A DNA stretch of 64,000 bases from Altererythrobacter sp. (GTDB taxonomy: Bacteria; Pseudomonadota; Alphaproteobacteria; Sphingomonadales; Sphingomonadaceae). Position numbers and translations under genes: made by a program. The notes below the pieces were generated by a model that saw only the letters and a program-made list of their open reading frames with translations, did not search any database and was not told the DNA's origin. Of the stretch, positions 1-8,760 are shown in pieces. How positions within the stretch are numbered: position 1 is the stretch's first letter; each line of letters opens with the position of its first letter. The stretch covers positions 1 to 64,000 of the forward strand of contig JAEULJ010000001.1 in assembly GCA_016793865.1 (NCBI GenBank), read 5' to 3'.

Positions 1-143
1 CAACCGCGTCTTCACATCCTACGACAACATCGTCGACCATTGCTGCGAGGCCTGGAACAGGCTCATCGATCAGCCATGGCACATCATGACCATCGGACGT
101 CGCAAATGGGCGCGTGGGTCATGATTAATGCAGGTTGGTATTA
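1..143 (+). mobile_element. Right end of an IS630-family insertion sequence (transposase C-terminus)
   Basis: An open frame entering from the left edge (bases 2-124, stop TGA at 122-124) encodes a typical IS630-family transposase tail, including DNIVDHCCEAWNRLIDQPW. It is the last 40 or so residues of the transposase. The following bases (125-143) would hold the terminal inverted repeat, and the element appears to end at a TA dinucleotide (142-143), the target preferred by this family. Immediately beyond, the antisense reading resumes a response-regulator gene, so the IS sits inside that gene. The left end is outside the window. Confidence 0.8.
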
Positions 144-732
144 CATGGGCGTCGATGATATTGGTGCTGGTGTCGAAATCGTAGCTCCACAGCCCTTCGA
201 GAAGCATCGTGCGTGTGACGGTCTGGCCGGAACGACGGACCAGGAATTCCAGGAGACGATACTCATTCGGGGTCAGGTCGATCCGCCGCCCCGCCCGGCT
301 CACCTGCCGCGTGCGCAGATCGACATGAAGTTCGCCGATCGTGACCTTGTCCTGGTCGCTGACCGCCTCATCCATGCTGCGGCGATGAAGAGCTCGCACG
401 CGCGCCAACAGCTCGCTGAAGGCGAAGGGCTTGCCGAGATAATCGTCCGCCCCGCTTTCCAGTCCCTCGACTCGGTCCTCGACCGCCGACATCGCGGTCA
501 GCACGAGTACCGGCGTCTTGATGCCTTCGGCGCGCAAGTTGGCGATGAGGGCCAGGCCCGACTGCCGGGGCAACATCCTATCGACGATCAGAATGTCGTA
601 ACGAGACTGCGAAGCCATCGCCGCTCCGTCGAGACCATCCGTCGACCAGTCAACGACATGCCCGAGTTCCGACAGGCCGCGCGTTATGAACGAGCCCGTC
701 TTCTGATCATCCTCGATGAGCAGTATGTTCAC
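70..732 (-). pseudogene. OmpR-family response regulator, 3' end disrupted by IS630
   Basis: The receiver domain (about residues 1-115) has the acidic pocket near residues 8-9, the phospho-acceptor Asp51 in ILIVDRMLP and the conserved Lys101 in LGKPF. The winged-helix output domain (about 127-197) is CusR/CopR-like. Family similarity stops at NIIDAHV (residue 197); the remaining 23 codons are read from the IS630 end, so the last DNA-binding wing (normally SRLRxK... to GxGY) is lost. The start ATG overlaps the stop of the upstream 157-aa gene (729-732). A sensor kinase would be expected downstream but is cut off by the IS. Probably non-functional. Confidence 0.85.
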
Positions 733-1202
733 GCTAGTCTCGACATCCCTTGTCCTGCGCCTCGTCGGGCAATGCGGCCGCGACCCATGCTGACGGCGGT
801 TTCACCGCTGCCGGGCGGCGGCCCATCCCGGCTTATGTACAGCGTCCGGGTGGGCAGATATACTCCGACGTCCCTGAGGATGGCCGCGCAATGCCGCAGC
901 GTGCTTTTGAAGCCGGGGTCATCTATGCAGCAGGTGTGCGGGCCGACCTGGCGCTGCGCCTCGGCGAGCCAGCGCAGGATAAGCAGCTCCCCAGGCGAGA
1001 GATATTGAGACCCCGGGGGCAGGACCTTCAGTTCGTTGCGGAGCGCGAACGTGCGCAAGCAGCCAAAATGCGCGACCCTGAGACTTGGAGTGTTCGCGGG
1101 CAGGTCCGAAGCGTCCGGGGACGTTTTCTCGCCGCGCATATATTGCAGCGCCTTGCGTTCGAAAACTTTGCGCTTGCGGACGGAAGCGAGATCAGAGCGC
1201 AT
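729..1202 (-). CDS. Conserved-looking hypothetical protein, 157 aa, between TonB receptor and response regulator
   Basis: The start at 1202 is chosen because a GGGAGA ribosome site lies 7-8 bases upstream; the same frame is open further upstream but there it only shadows the TonB receptor gene. The protein is basic at its N-terminus and has scattered cysteines (HFGC, HTCC, RHC) and a compact helical stretch around LSPGELLILRWLAEAQRQ. No signal peptide or membrane segment is seen. It overlaps the next gene by ATGA, so it is translationally coupled to the response regulator and lies in the Fur-box-controlled receptor operon. I do not recognise the family; a regulatory or sensing role is only a guess from position. 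Confidence 0.65.
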   Translation of the reverse strand: MRSDLASVRKRKVFERKALQYMRGEKTSPDASDLPANTPSLRVAHFGCLRTFALRNELKVLPPGSQYLSPGELLILRWLAEAQRQVGPHTCCIDDPGFKSTLRHCAAILRDVGVYLPTRTLYISRDGPPPGSGETAVSMGRGRIARRGAGQGMSRLA

Positions 1203-1258
1203 CAGCGATCTCCCGCCAGAGCGGCATCCGCGCGCCGTCCGCGCGGATGCCGGACGGC

Positions 1259-3511
1259 TCAGAAGTTGACGCGGATGCCGCCACCGACATAGCGGGCCGG
1301 GTTCGGTCGCGCACCGTCGGAGCCGCGGTGGTTGATCCGGCGTTCGTCGAAGAGATTCTCCGCGCGGACATAGAGATCGACCGCCGACGTCAGCGCGTAT
1401 GAGGCGGCCAGGTCCATCGTGAACAGGCTCTGGGTCGTCAGAAACCGGGTATCGACGCCCGCCCGGCCACACGTGGTGTTGATGCAGGTGCCGTCCGAGT
1501 AATTGAACGCCGCGTTGAAGCGGAAACCCGCGTCATGCTCAAGGCCCAGTTCGAGACGGCCGATGTGCTTCGGCGTGTAGTCGAGCACGTCGCCTTTGCG
1601 AACGCCCGACGCCGGCGCGCCGTTCGCCGCCTGCGCCTCGCGCGTGTATTTGCCGTCGGTGTAGGTGTAGGCAAGCCGGACGGGCAAGCGGAAGCCGTCC
1701 CCCTCATAGACATTGCCGAAGAGGCCGACCTCCAGGCCATAGACTTCCTTGGAGCCGTCCTGCTGGACGCCGTCGATCGCCGAGCCGCCGCCGGGCAGGC
1801 TGCAAGGGTTGGCGACCAGGCAGTTGCGCAGCGCGTTCTTGTAATCGGTGTAGAAGGCGACTGCATCAATGCCGAGCCCACCACTGCGGAAGCGCAGGCC
1901 CCCTTCGATATTGAGACTTTCTTCGCCCTTGCTGCCATCGGTCGCAGAGGAGCCCGGAGGCGCGAAGCCCTGGTGGATCCCGCCAAGCAAGGTCCATTGC
2001 TCGCTCGCCTGATAATTGATTCCCAGGCCAAGCGTGGTCTTGTTCAGCGAATTGCGCGCGCCGGTCGGATTGGCGATATTGGCGAGGCTCTTGATGCTTT
2101 CGTGGCGCAGGAGCGGCAGCAGCGTGAGGCTGCCGATTCCGATACGATCGGCGACCCAGAACGATGTCGCCTTGGCATAGCCCTCGCTCGTCGTGGCGGT
2201 GTCGCGCCGATTGAAGAGGAGGCTGCCGTTGACCTGGGTGTAGAACACGTTCGGCGCCTGGTTCTGGGTTTCATCCTTGTGCCAGCGCACGCCGCCTATC
2301 AGCTCGTGCTCGATCCCGCCGGTAGCGAACCGGGCACGACCTTCGAACTGCAACCCGCGCGAAACGAATTCCTGGAAGTTGTCGACATAGCGCACGCCGT
2401 TGGGATGGGTGGTATCTGCGGTGCCGTCGAGAATCCCTTGCAGCAGAGCCGCGTTCGGCCCTCCCGCGTTCACTGTCGCCGCCACGCCGTTGACGGCGAC
2501 GCCGATGCCGTTGATCTGGTTGAGCCGGGTATAGTTGCGGAACGTCTTGGTGACGTAGCCGGTCGAGATCAGCGAGATGTCGGGCGTGATGTTGAGTTGA
2601 TGCTGGAAGCTCGCCGAACGGCGGCCCTGATCTATCCGCTCCAGTTCGCTCAGGCCGTAGCGGCGGTCGGGATTGCGGCGGAAATCGGCGTCGGTCAGGC
2701 CAAGATAGGAGACATTGGCATTATTGTCGCCCTGGAACAGCTTGAGATCGATCTGCTGCTGGATCGCGGCGCCCTCGGGTGCGCGCCAGCGCAGCTTGAA
2801 CATGTACTCGCGCACATCGTTGCCGGCACCGCGGCTGGATCGGTCGATGGGCTGGAAGCCGTCGGTCCGGTTCTGATAGGTCTCGGCCAAGACGCCGACC
2901 TGGCCGAACGTGCCGCCAACCCAGCTATGAAGCCGGCGGCTGTTCCATTCGCCCACCTCGGCATTCACGAAACCTGCCGGCTCGTCGGGAATGCGCGTGG
3001 AGATGAGGTTGATCGCCCCCGACGTCGTCTGTGGGCCATAGCGCAAAATCTCGGGGCCCTTGAGCACCTCGACGCCGCTCATGCGGCCAGCGGTCGGGAA
3101 ATAGTAAGCCGACGTATTGGCATATGGCGCCATCGCCGCGGGAATGCCGTCCTCCATGATCGAGATGCGGTCGCTGCGCCCCGACGACGAGGCGCGAATG
3201 CCGATGCGCGGGAAGGTTCCGAGCCCGTCCTCTTCGCGCACATACACGCCAGGTGCGCTGCGCAGGATCGAATGAATGTTGTTGAACTCGAACCGTTCGA
3301 GATCTTCGGTATCGATCACGACCGCCGAACCGGTCGAAAGGCGCGCGTCTTCCTTGGTTCCGATAACGAGAATGGTATCGAGTTGCGCAGGGACCGCTTC
3401 TTGGCTTTCGCCGCTGGTCTGCGCCATCGCCGGCAGGCTGACAGCGGCCACGGCAACGCCCGAAAGCAGCTTGCACACGGCCACGGATGTGCTGGCCCCG
3501 AACCTCATCAT
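1259..3511 (-). CDS. TonB-dependent receptor, FecA-like
   Basis: About 750 aa, the usual size of an outer-membrane siderophore or ferric-citrate receptor. A signal peptide (LLSGVAVAAVSLPAMAQ) is followed by a plug domain (about 50-180, with LRSAPGVYVREEDGLG and VEVLKGPEILRYGPQT) and a beta-barrel ending in Phe (GGGIRVNF), the normal Omp terminus. An ATG at 3517 is also possible, but AGGGG is only 2 bases from it and 8 bases from the ATG at 3511. Two Fur-like 7-1-7 dyads lie upstream, so iron repression is likely. First gene of an operon with the 157-aa protein and the response regulator. The substrate cannot be read from sequence. Confidence 0.9.
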   Translation of the reverse strand: MMRFGASTSVAVCKLLSGVAVAAVSLPAMAQTSGESQEAVPAQLDTILVIGTKEDARLSTGSAVVIDTEDLERFEFNNIHSILRSAPGVYVREEDGLGTFPRIGIRASSSGRSDRISIMEDGIPAAMAPYANTSAYYFPTAGRMSGVEVLKGPEILRYGPQTTSGAINLISTRIPDEPAGFVNAEVGEWNSRRLHSWVGGTFGQVGVLAETYQNRTDGFQPIDRSSRGAGNDVREYMFKLRWRAPEGAAIQQQIDLKLFQGDNNANVSYLGLTDADFRRNPDRRYGLSELERIDQGRRSASFQHQLNITPDISLISTGYVTKTFRNYTRLNQINGIGVAVNGVAATVNAGGPNAALLQGILDGTADTTHPNGVRYVDNFQEFVSRGLQFEGRARFATGGIEHELIGGVRWHKDETQNQAPNVFYTQVNGSLLFNRRDTATTSEGYAKATSFWVADRIGIGSLTLLPLLRHESIKSLANIANPTGARNSLNKTTLGLGINYQASEQWTLLGGIHQGFAPPGSSATDGSKGEESLNIEGGLRFRSGGLGIDAVAFYTDYKNALRNCLVANPCSLPGGGSAIDGVQQDGSKEVYGLEVGLFGNVYEGDGFRLPVRLAYTYTDGKYTREAQAANGAPASGVRKGDVLDYTPKHIGRLELGLEHDAGFRFNAAFNYSDGTCINTTCGRAGVDTRFLTTQSLFTMDLAASYALTSAVDLYVRAENLFDERRINHRGSDGARPNPARYVGGGIRVNF

Positions 3512-3547
3512 TAGCATTACCCCTGTAAAATGCGCGATTCACGCAAC

Positions 3548-3562
3548 TGCGAATTATTCGCA
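3548..3562. promoter_or_regulatory. Fur-box-like dyad (proximal)
   Basis: TGCGAATTATTCGCA is a perfect 7-1-7 inverted repeat 37 bases upstream of the TonB receptor start. It matches the general alphaproteobacterial Fur-box layout (TGCAAAT-N-ATTTGCA-like) with G in place of A. Its location and a second copy nearby support an iron-responsive operator. Confidence 0.65.
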
Positions 3563-3584
3563 GAACGGGGCCATTAGTTGCTGA

Positions 3585-3599
3585 TGCGAATGAGTCGCA
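3585..3599. promoter_or_regulatory. Fur-box-like dyad (distal)
   Basis: TGCGAATGAGTCGCA is a second 7-1-7 dyad with one mismatch between its arms, 37 bases centre to centre from the proximal copy. The same core occurring twice in one short upstream region argues against chance. The rest of the gap to 3740 shows no gene. Confidence 0.55.
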
Positions 3600-3740
3600 A
3601 TACCTGACCTGCCACCTGTGCGAGTTGTAATGTTGGTGTCAGGTTGATGTCAGATTGGTAGAACTATCAATGGGCTCTGCACGCGGTTGAGAACATGTTG
3701 GCTATTGATTTCGCTCGGATCGGACATGCCGGGCCAAACT

Positions 3741-4766
3741 TCAACATCCGAAAACAGCCGTGCATGCCGGATTGAGCGAGACTCGAATCTGCTCACCCAC
3801 TTTTGGTAGCGACACTCCGGTCATTCTGGCCGGAATGACCGTATCCGCCGATGCGAGGGTGACGATTTGAAAGGCGCCGCCAAACCGGATATCCACGACT
3901 TCCATCAGCAATCCGGCCTCATCGAAGCGGAGCGCTTCCGGGCGGATCATCGCTTCGGCTTCGCCGTCAGGCATGCCCGGAGCAGGAATGATACCGAACG
4001 CCGTGTGGGCCAGGCCATCGGCGACGCGCACCGGCAGGATCACGGCCTCGCCGAGCAGCCGTGACGCCTCGATCGACACCGGCCGAAGATAGCAATCTTG
4101 CGGGCTTCCGGTCTGTACGATGCGGCCTGCCGACATGAGCGCCATCTCGTCGGCGATCAGCATCGCTTCCTCAGGATCATGGGTGACGATCAGGACGGCC
4201 GTGCCCGTCTCCCGCAGATCGGCCAGCACCGACTGTCGCACGGCGGCGCGCAGATGACCGTCTAGATCGGAGAACGGCTCGTCGAGCAGCAGAACCGACG
4301 GCGCCCGCGCCAGCGCACGGGCGATGGCGACACGCTGCTGCTCTCCGCCGGAAAGCGTATGCGGCCATGCGTCGGCCAGTCGTTCAAGGTGAAAACGCGC
4401 CACCAGCGTCGTGACGCGCTTCCGGCGTTCGGATGCCGGCAAGGCTTTCAGGCCGAAGCCGATATTGTCCGCGACGCTGAGGTGCGGGAACAAGGCGAAG
4501 TCCTGAAACACCAGCCCGATGCCGCGATCTTCGGGGGTCACCGTCATGCCCGGCGCGGACATCACCCTGCCGTCGATCTCGATCGTTCCGTCATCGACCG
4601 ATTCGAGTCCGGCGATCAGGCGCAGCAGCGTGCTTTTGCCGCAGCCCGAAGGCCCGAGCAGACAGGTTATGCGCCCCGCGTGAAGCGTCAGGGTCGCATC
4701 CGCAACCGCGGCGAGCTTTCCATAGCTTCGCGAAATGGCGCGCGCGCGAAGGGAGGGAACTTGCAT
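3741..4766 (-). CDS. fbpC: Iron(III)-type ABC transporter ATP-binding protein, FbpC-like
   Basis: About 341 aa from ATG 4766; a longer frame begins at TTG 4802 but lacks support. Walker A GPSGCGKST, Q-loop VFQDFALFPHL, signature LSGGEQQR, Walker B VLLLDEP and H-loop IVTHD are all present, followed by a TOBE-like C-terminal domain (RPEALRF). This is the Fbp/Pot/Ugp subfamily of importers; pairing with an FbpB-like permease makes ferric iron the likely cargo. It lies 11 bases downstream of the permease gene. The ATPase itself is intact, but its permease partner is truncated. Confidence 0.85.
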   Translation of the reverse strand: MQVPSLRARAISRSYGKLAAVADATLTLHAGRITCLLGPSGCGKSTLLRLIAGLESVDDGTIEIDGRVMSAPGMTVTPEDRGIGLVFQDFALFPHLSVADNIGFGLKALPASERRKRVTTLVARFHLERLADAWPHTLSGGEQQRVAIARALARAPSVLLLDEPFSDLDGHLRAAVRQSVLADLRETGTAVLIVTHDPEEAMLIADEMALMSAGRIVQTGSPQDCYLRPVSIEASRLLGEAVILPVRVADGLAHTAFGIIPAPGMPDGEAEAMIRPEALRFDEAGLLMEVVDIRFGGAFQIVTLASADTVIPARMTGVSLPKVGEQIRVSLNPACTAVFGC

Positions 4767-4776
4767 CGGCCTTTGC

Positions 4777-5822
4777 CTATGACCCCGGCCGGGAGAGGGC
4801 AATCTTGCGCGTCAGCCATATGACCGCCGGCAAGGACAACAGAACGATCAGGATCGACGGCATCCCGGCCTGCTCCAGCCTTTCGTCGAGGGCATAATTG
4901 TTGGCCATGACGGCGAGCGTGTCGAAATCGAACGGCCGCAGGATCAGGGTCGCCGGCAGTTCCTTCATCACGTCGATGAAGACGATGAGGCCGGCGGTGA
5001 GCATGGCGCCCCGCGCCACGGGCAGCTCGACGGCAAGCGCGCTGCTGGTCTCGTTGCGCCCGAGGCTACGCGCGGCATGGATCATCGAGGGAGTCACGCG
5101 GGTCAGTCCCGCATCGATCGGTTCGAGCGCGGCCGCCATGAGGCGTGCGGCATAGGCATAGATTAGGAGGGCAATCGCGATGCCGTAGCCCGCGCCCGGC
5201 ATAAAGCTCCAGACGATGCCCGCGGGAGCCAGAAGGCCGATCGCCATCACCGCGCCCGGGGTCGCATAGCCCAGGCTCGCAAGCCGCGCCGCCATCGGCA
5301 GCCGGCGCGTGCCGAGCGCCAGCATGGTCGCAAGCGCAACGGTGACAAGCGCCCCTACGATGCCAAGCGTCAGGCTATGGGCGCCCGCTCGCAACACACG
5401 AGGCCAGTCAGGGCTCGCATCCAGTGCGTTCAGCAGTAGCCAGCCCGCTGGCATCAGCAGCCCCGCAACGACGAGCACGAGACAGAACGCCGAGGCGAGC
5501 CAGGCTGCGCCGCCCGGCAGCTGCCTGACATTGAGGGCTCGCCAGCGAGCGTTCCCCGCCTCATGCGTTCGCCCGCGCCGTCCGCGCCGCTCGATCCACA
5601 GGAGCAGCGCGGCGGCGGCGAGCAGCGGCAGGGCGAAGCGCGCCGCGCTCACAGTCGAGCCATAGACCGACCATGCCCGCACGACGCCCGTGGTCATTGT
5701 CTGCACGCTGAGAAACTGCACCGCGCCGTAATCGGCGAGCGTCTCCATCACTGCGAGCGCAACGCCTGCCGCCAGCGCCGGGCGAGCCATCGGCAGCGCC
5801 ACGCGATACAAGGCGCGCCAGC
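4777..5822 (-). pseudogene. fbpB: Ferric ABC transporter permease, FbpB-like, N-terminal part missing
   Basis: Homology begins abruptly at YRVALPMARPALAAG, which is the EAA cytoplasmic loop of the first half of a two-domain permease, and then runs through the second half with its own EAA-like loop (ELPVARGAMLTAG) and several membrane helices. FbpB-type permeases are about 500-560 aa; only about 344 remain, so roughly the first 180-200 residues are gone. The break is near 5822, beyond which the sequence is unrelated. A translation start at ATG 5811 inside the loop is unlikely to give a working transporter. Confidence 0.75.
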
Positions 5823-5824
5823 CG

Positions 5825-5992
5825 TTAGTTGCGGCGGATCGAATGCCTCGGCTGTGAGAGGTCGATAGCGCCGACGATCATCAATGTGATGGAGATGGTC
5901 AGAACCGGGCCGGCCCATGCGCTAGGCCAGTTCAGGGCTGCGGAGAGCGCACCAACAAGGCAAATGCCCAGCGCGGTAAACCGGCTGACGGT
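5825..5992 (-). CDS. Small predicted membrane protein, possibly a gene fragment
   Basis: A 55-codon frame starts MTVSRFTALGICLVGAL and contains two hydrophobic stretches (about residues 6-20 and 27-46) followed by a basic tail. Its stop falls exactly at the breakpoint of the truncated permease, so the C-terminus may be artificial. No strong ribosome site is seen. The function is unknown, and it could be the 5' end of a gene lost in the same deletion. Confidence 0.3.
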   Translation of the reverse strand, partial: TVSRFTALGICLVGALSAALNWPSAWAGPVLTISITLMIVGAIDLSQPRHSIRRN

Positions 5993-6293
5993 CATGGTGG
6001 AATTCCGAGAAAGCCGACGAGCGACCCGGCCTTTCGCATCGCGGAAGAGACCGATGAAGTCAAATTCAGGCTTGTCTTGCTGAAAGGGGATTGCGCTGCG
6101 AGGATACCTAGACCGCAATGGCGATCTAGGGATGCAGGCGCGCTGTGCTGCTGCCCGCCGGGACCGCGACGCTTACAGATAATGCAACCCATTCCATGAG
6201 ACTATTATGGTCAGTTTCCCGTTGGGCTTCAACCGGCGGTGCAGCCTAGGGCTCGATTAATTCGCCGGTGTTGGCGAATGTTCCCGGATGTTG

Positions 6294-6338
6294 ATCGATA
6301 ATTTCGATGCTCGCAATCGCAACAATCGGCTTTGTTGC
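6294..6338. promoter_or_regulatory. Two dyads upstream of ahpC, possible redox operator
   Basis: ATCGA-TAATT-TCGAT (6294-6308) and GCAACA-N8-TGTTGC (6319-6338) are perfect inverted repeats 60-105 bases before the ahpC start. LysR-type regulators such as OxyR often bind T-N11-A dyads in front of ahpC, and the first dyad contains this spacing. The identification is inferred from position. Otherwise 5993-6400 holds no convincing gene. Confidence 0.35.
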
Positions 6339-6400
6339 ACCGCGACAGACCCTATCTCAGCTTCGATAACTAATCCCACCCGAGACTGGAGACCAACATC

Positions 6401-6967
6401 ATGGGTATCATCGGCAGCAGCCTGAAGCCGTTCACCGCCACCGCCTTCAAGGCGGGCGAAAAGTTCTACGACGTCAGCGAAAAGGACGTTGAGGGCAAGT
6501 GGGCGGTGTTCTTCTTCTATCCGGCGGACTTCACCTTCGTCTGCCCGACCGAGCTCGAAGACCTCGGCGAGCACTACGACATGCTGCAGAAGACTGGCGT
6601 CGAAGTGTTCGCGGTTTCGACCGACACACACTTCAGCCACAAGGCGTGGCACGACGCCTCGGACAAGATCGGCAAGCTCAAGTTCCCGTTCCTGGGCGAC
6701 CAGAACCACGTGCTGAGCCAGAACTTCGGCGTGCTGCGCGAAGGGCAGGGCCTCGCAGACCGCGCGACTTTCGTGATCGATCCCGACGGCGTGATCCAGA
6801 TCATGGAGATCACCTGCGAGGGCGTGGGCCGCAACGCCAACGAGCTCGTCCGTAAAATCCGCGCCGCGCAGTACGTCCGCGATAACCCCGGCCAGGTTTG
6901 CCCGGCCGCCTGGGAAGCGGGCGAGGAAACCCTCGTTCCTTCGCTCGACCTCGTCGGCAAGCTCTGA
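6401..6967 (+). CDS. ahpC: Alkyl hydroperoxide reductase subunit C (typical 2-Cys peroxiredoxin)
   Basis: 188 aa, the standard AhpC length. The peroxidatic Cys is in FTFVCPTELEDL (about residue 48) and the resolving Cys in VCPAAWEAGEETL near 167. It reduces hydrogen peroxide and organic hydroperoxides in the cytoplasm and is recharged by AhpF, whose gene follows on the same strand. Start ATG 6401 has a GGAGA site. The gene is complete. Confidence 0.97.
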   Translation: MGIIGSSLKPFTATAFKAGEKFYDVSEKDVEGKWAVFFFYPADFTFVCPTELEDLGEHYDMLQKTGVEVFAVSTDTHFSHKAWHDASDKIGKLKFPFLGDQNHVLSQNFGVLREGQGLADRATFVIDPDGVIQIMEITCEGVGRNANELVRKIRAAQYVRDNPGQVCPAAWEAGEETLVPSLDLVGKL

Positions 6968-7081
6968 GCCGTAGCTGACAACCGGGCTTTGGCGCGAGAC
7001 GCCGAAGTTCGGAGGTTCGGGGCGCCTCCCTCCCCCCTCCGGGTGCCCCGAACCATCTTTTCAACATGCAGGAGACCCGCC

Positions 7082-8671
7082 GTGCTCGACGCGACCATGA
7101 AGCAACAGCTCAAGACCTACCTCGCCAACTTGCGCGAGCCGATCGAGCTCGTCGCCTCGCTGAGCAACGACGCCAAGTCGGCTCAGACGCGGGAGCTGCT
7201 CGAAGAGATCGCGGTGCTGCACGAGATGGTTTCTGCGAGCTTCGGCGGGACCGACGAGCGCAAGCCCAGCTTCGTGGTCCGCCGCGCGTCCGACGCGACC
7301 CGTTGGGTGCGCTTCGCGGGGCTGCCGCTGGGGCACGAGTTCACTTCGCTGGTGCTCGCGCTGCTTTGGGCCGGCGGGCATCCGCCCAAGGTGTCCGAGG
7401 ACGTGCTCGAGCAGGTCCGCGCGCTCGAGGGCGACTTCGCGTTCGAGATGTACTTCTCGCTGTCGTGCCACAATTGCCCCGACGTGGTGCAGGCGCTGAC
7501 CCTGATGGCGCTCGAGAACCCGCGGATCACCACCACCCTGGTCGAGGGCGGCACGTTTCAGGCGGAGGTCGATGCGCGCAACGTGCTCGCCGTCCCTGCC
7601 ACTTTCCTCAACGGCGAGATGTTCGCCAGCGGCAAAATGGGCGTTGAGGAAATTCTCGCCAAGTTGGACGGCAACGCCGGTGCGCGCGCCGCGGCGAAGA
7701 TGGCCGACAAGGAACCATTCGACGTGCTGGTGGTCGGCGGCGGCCCGGCGGGCGCGGCGGCGGCGATCTACACCGCGCGCAAGGGCTTCAGCACCGGCAT
7801 CGCGGCCGAGCGCTTCGGCGGTCAGGTGCTGGACACGCTGGGGATCGAGAACTTCATCTCGGTGCCTTATACCGAAGGCCCGAAACTCGCCTCCCAGCTC
7901 GAGGCGCATGTCGGCGAATACGACATCGACGTGATGAATCTCGCCGCCGCGAAGGCGCTGATCCCCGCCAAGCGCAAGGGCGACCTTCACGAGGTGCTGT
8001 TCGACAACGGCGCCAGCCTCAAGGCGCGCGCGCTGGTGCTCGCCACGGGCGCACGGTGGAAAAATCTCGGCGTGCCCGGCGAGCAGGAGTACCGCAACCG
8101 CGGCGTCGCTTACTGCCCGCACTGCGACGGGCCGCTGTTCAAGGGCAAGCGTGTGGCGGTGATCGGCGGCGGCAACTCCGGCGTCGAGGCGGCGATAGAC
8201 CTTGCCAATATCGTCGGCCACGTGACCGTGCTCGAGTTCGACAGCGCGTTGCGCGCCGATCAGGTGCTGCAGGACAAGCTGCGCAGCCTGGCCAACGTCG
8301 ACGTGCTGGTGAACGCGCAGACGACCGAGATCACCGGCGACGGCGAGCGGGTCGGCGGCCTTGTCTACAGGAACCGCGTGAGCGGCCAGGAGAAACGGCT
8401 CGAGCTCGAAGGCGTATTCGTCCAGATCGGCCTCGTCCCCAACACCGAATGGCTCAAGGACTCCGGTATCGACTTGAGCAGGCACGGCGAAATCCAAATC
8501 GACGAGCGCGCCGGCACCAACCTGCCCGGCGTATTCGCCGCCGGCGACGTCACCACGGTACCCTACAAGCAGATCGTCATCGCGATGGGCGAAGGCTCGA
8601 AGGCGGCGCTGTCGGCGTTCGACTACATCATCCGCAACGCGCCGGCCGATGAGTTGGCCGAGGCAGCATAA
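7082..8671 (+). CDS. ahpF: Alkyl hydroperoxide reductase subunit F (flavoprotein disulfide reductase)
   Basis: 529 aa from GTG 7082, chosen because GGAG lies 8 bases upstream; an earlier in-frame start would add 31 unrelated residues. The N-terminal thioredoxin-fold domain carries CHNC at residues 129 and 132 (the same numbers as in E. coli AhpF). It is followed by an FAD-binding [10 protein letters not shown] motif, the redox pair CPHC, an NADH-binding [10 protein letters not shown] motif and an ATG-like GVFAAGDV. It passes electrons from NADH to AhpC. Convincingly complete and cotranscribed with ahpC. Confidence 0.96.
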   Translation: MLDATMKQQLKTYLANLREPIELVASLSNDAKSAQTRELLEEIAVLHEMVSASFGGTDERKPSFVVRRASDATRWVRFAGLPLGHEFTSLVLALLWAGGHPPKVSEDVLEQVRALEGDFAFEMYFSLSCHNCPDVVQALTLMALENPRITTTLVEGGTFQAEVDARNVLAVPATFLNGEMFASGKMGVEEILAKLDGNAGARAAAKMADKEPFDVLVVGGGPAGAAAAIYTARKGFSTGIAAERFGGQVLDTLGIENFISVPYTEGPKLASQLEAHVGEYDIDVMNLAAAKALIPAKRKGDLHEVLFDNGASLKARALVLATGARWKNLGVPGEQEYRNRGVAYCPHCDGPLFKGKRVAVIGGGNSGVEAAIDLANIVGHVTVLEFDSALRADQVLQDKLRSLANVDVLVNAQTTEITGDGERVGGLVYRNRVSGQEKRLELEGVFVQIGLVPNTEWLKDSGIDLSRHGEIQIDERAGTNLPGVFAAGDVTTVPYKQIVIAMGEGSKAALSAFDYIIRNAPADELAEAA

Positions 8672-8760
8672 TCGCGCGGACCCTGGGATGTTGACGAAGG
8701 CGGGCCGACAGGCTCCTGTGCCCGTGGTTTTTGTCAGTTTGTCCGCTGAGGTAGAATCGG

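Noticed and set aside
1535..3514. Long plus-strand frame of 659 codons
   Set aside because: It is antisense to the TonB receptor, whose domain signature and ribosome site are clear; high GC produces such shadow frames.
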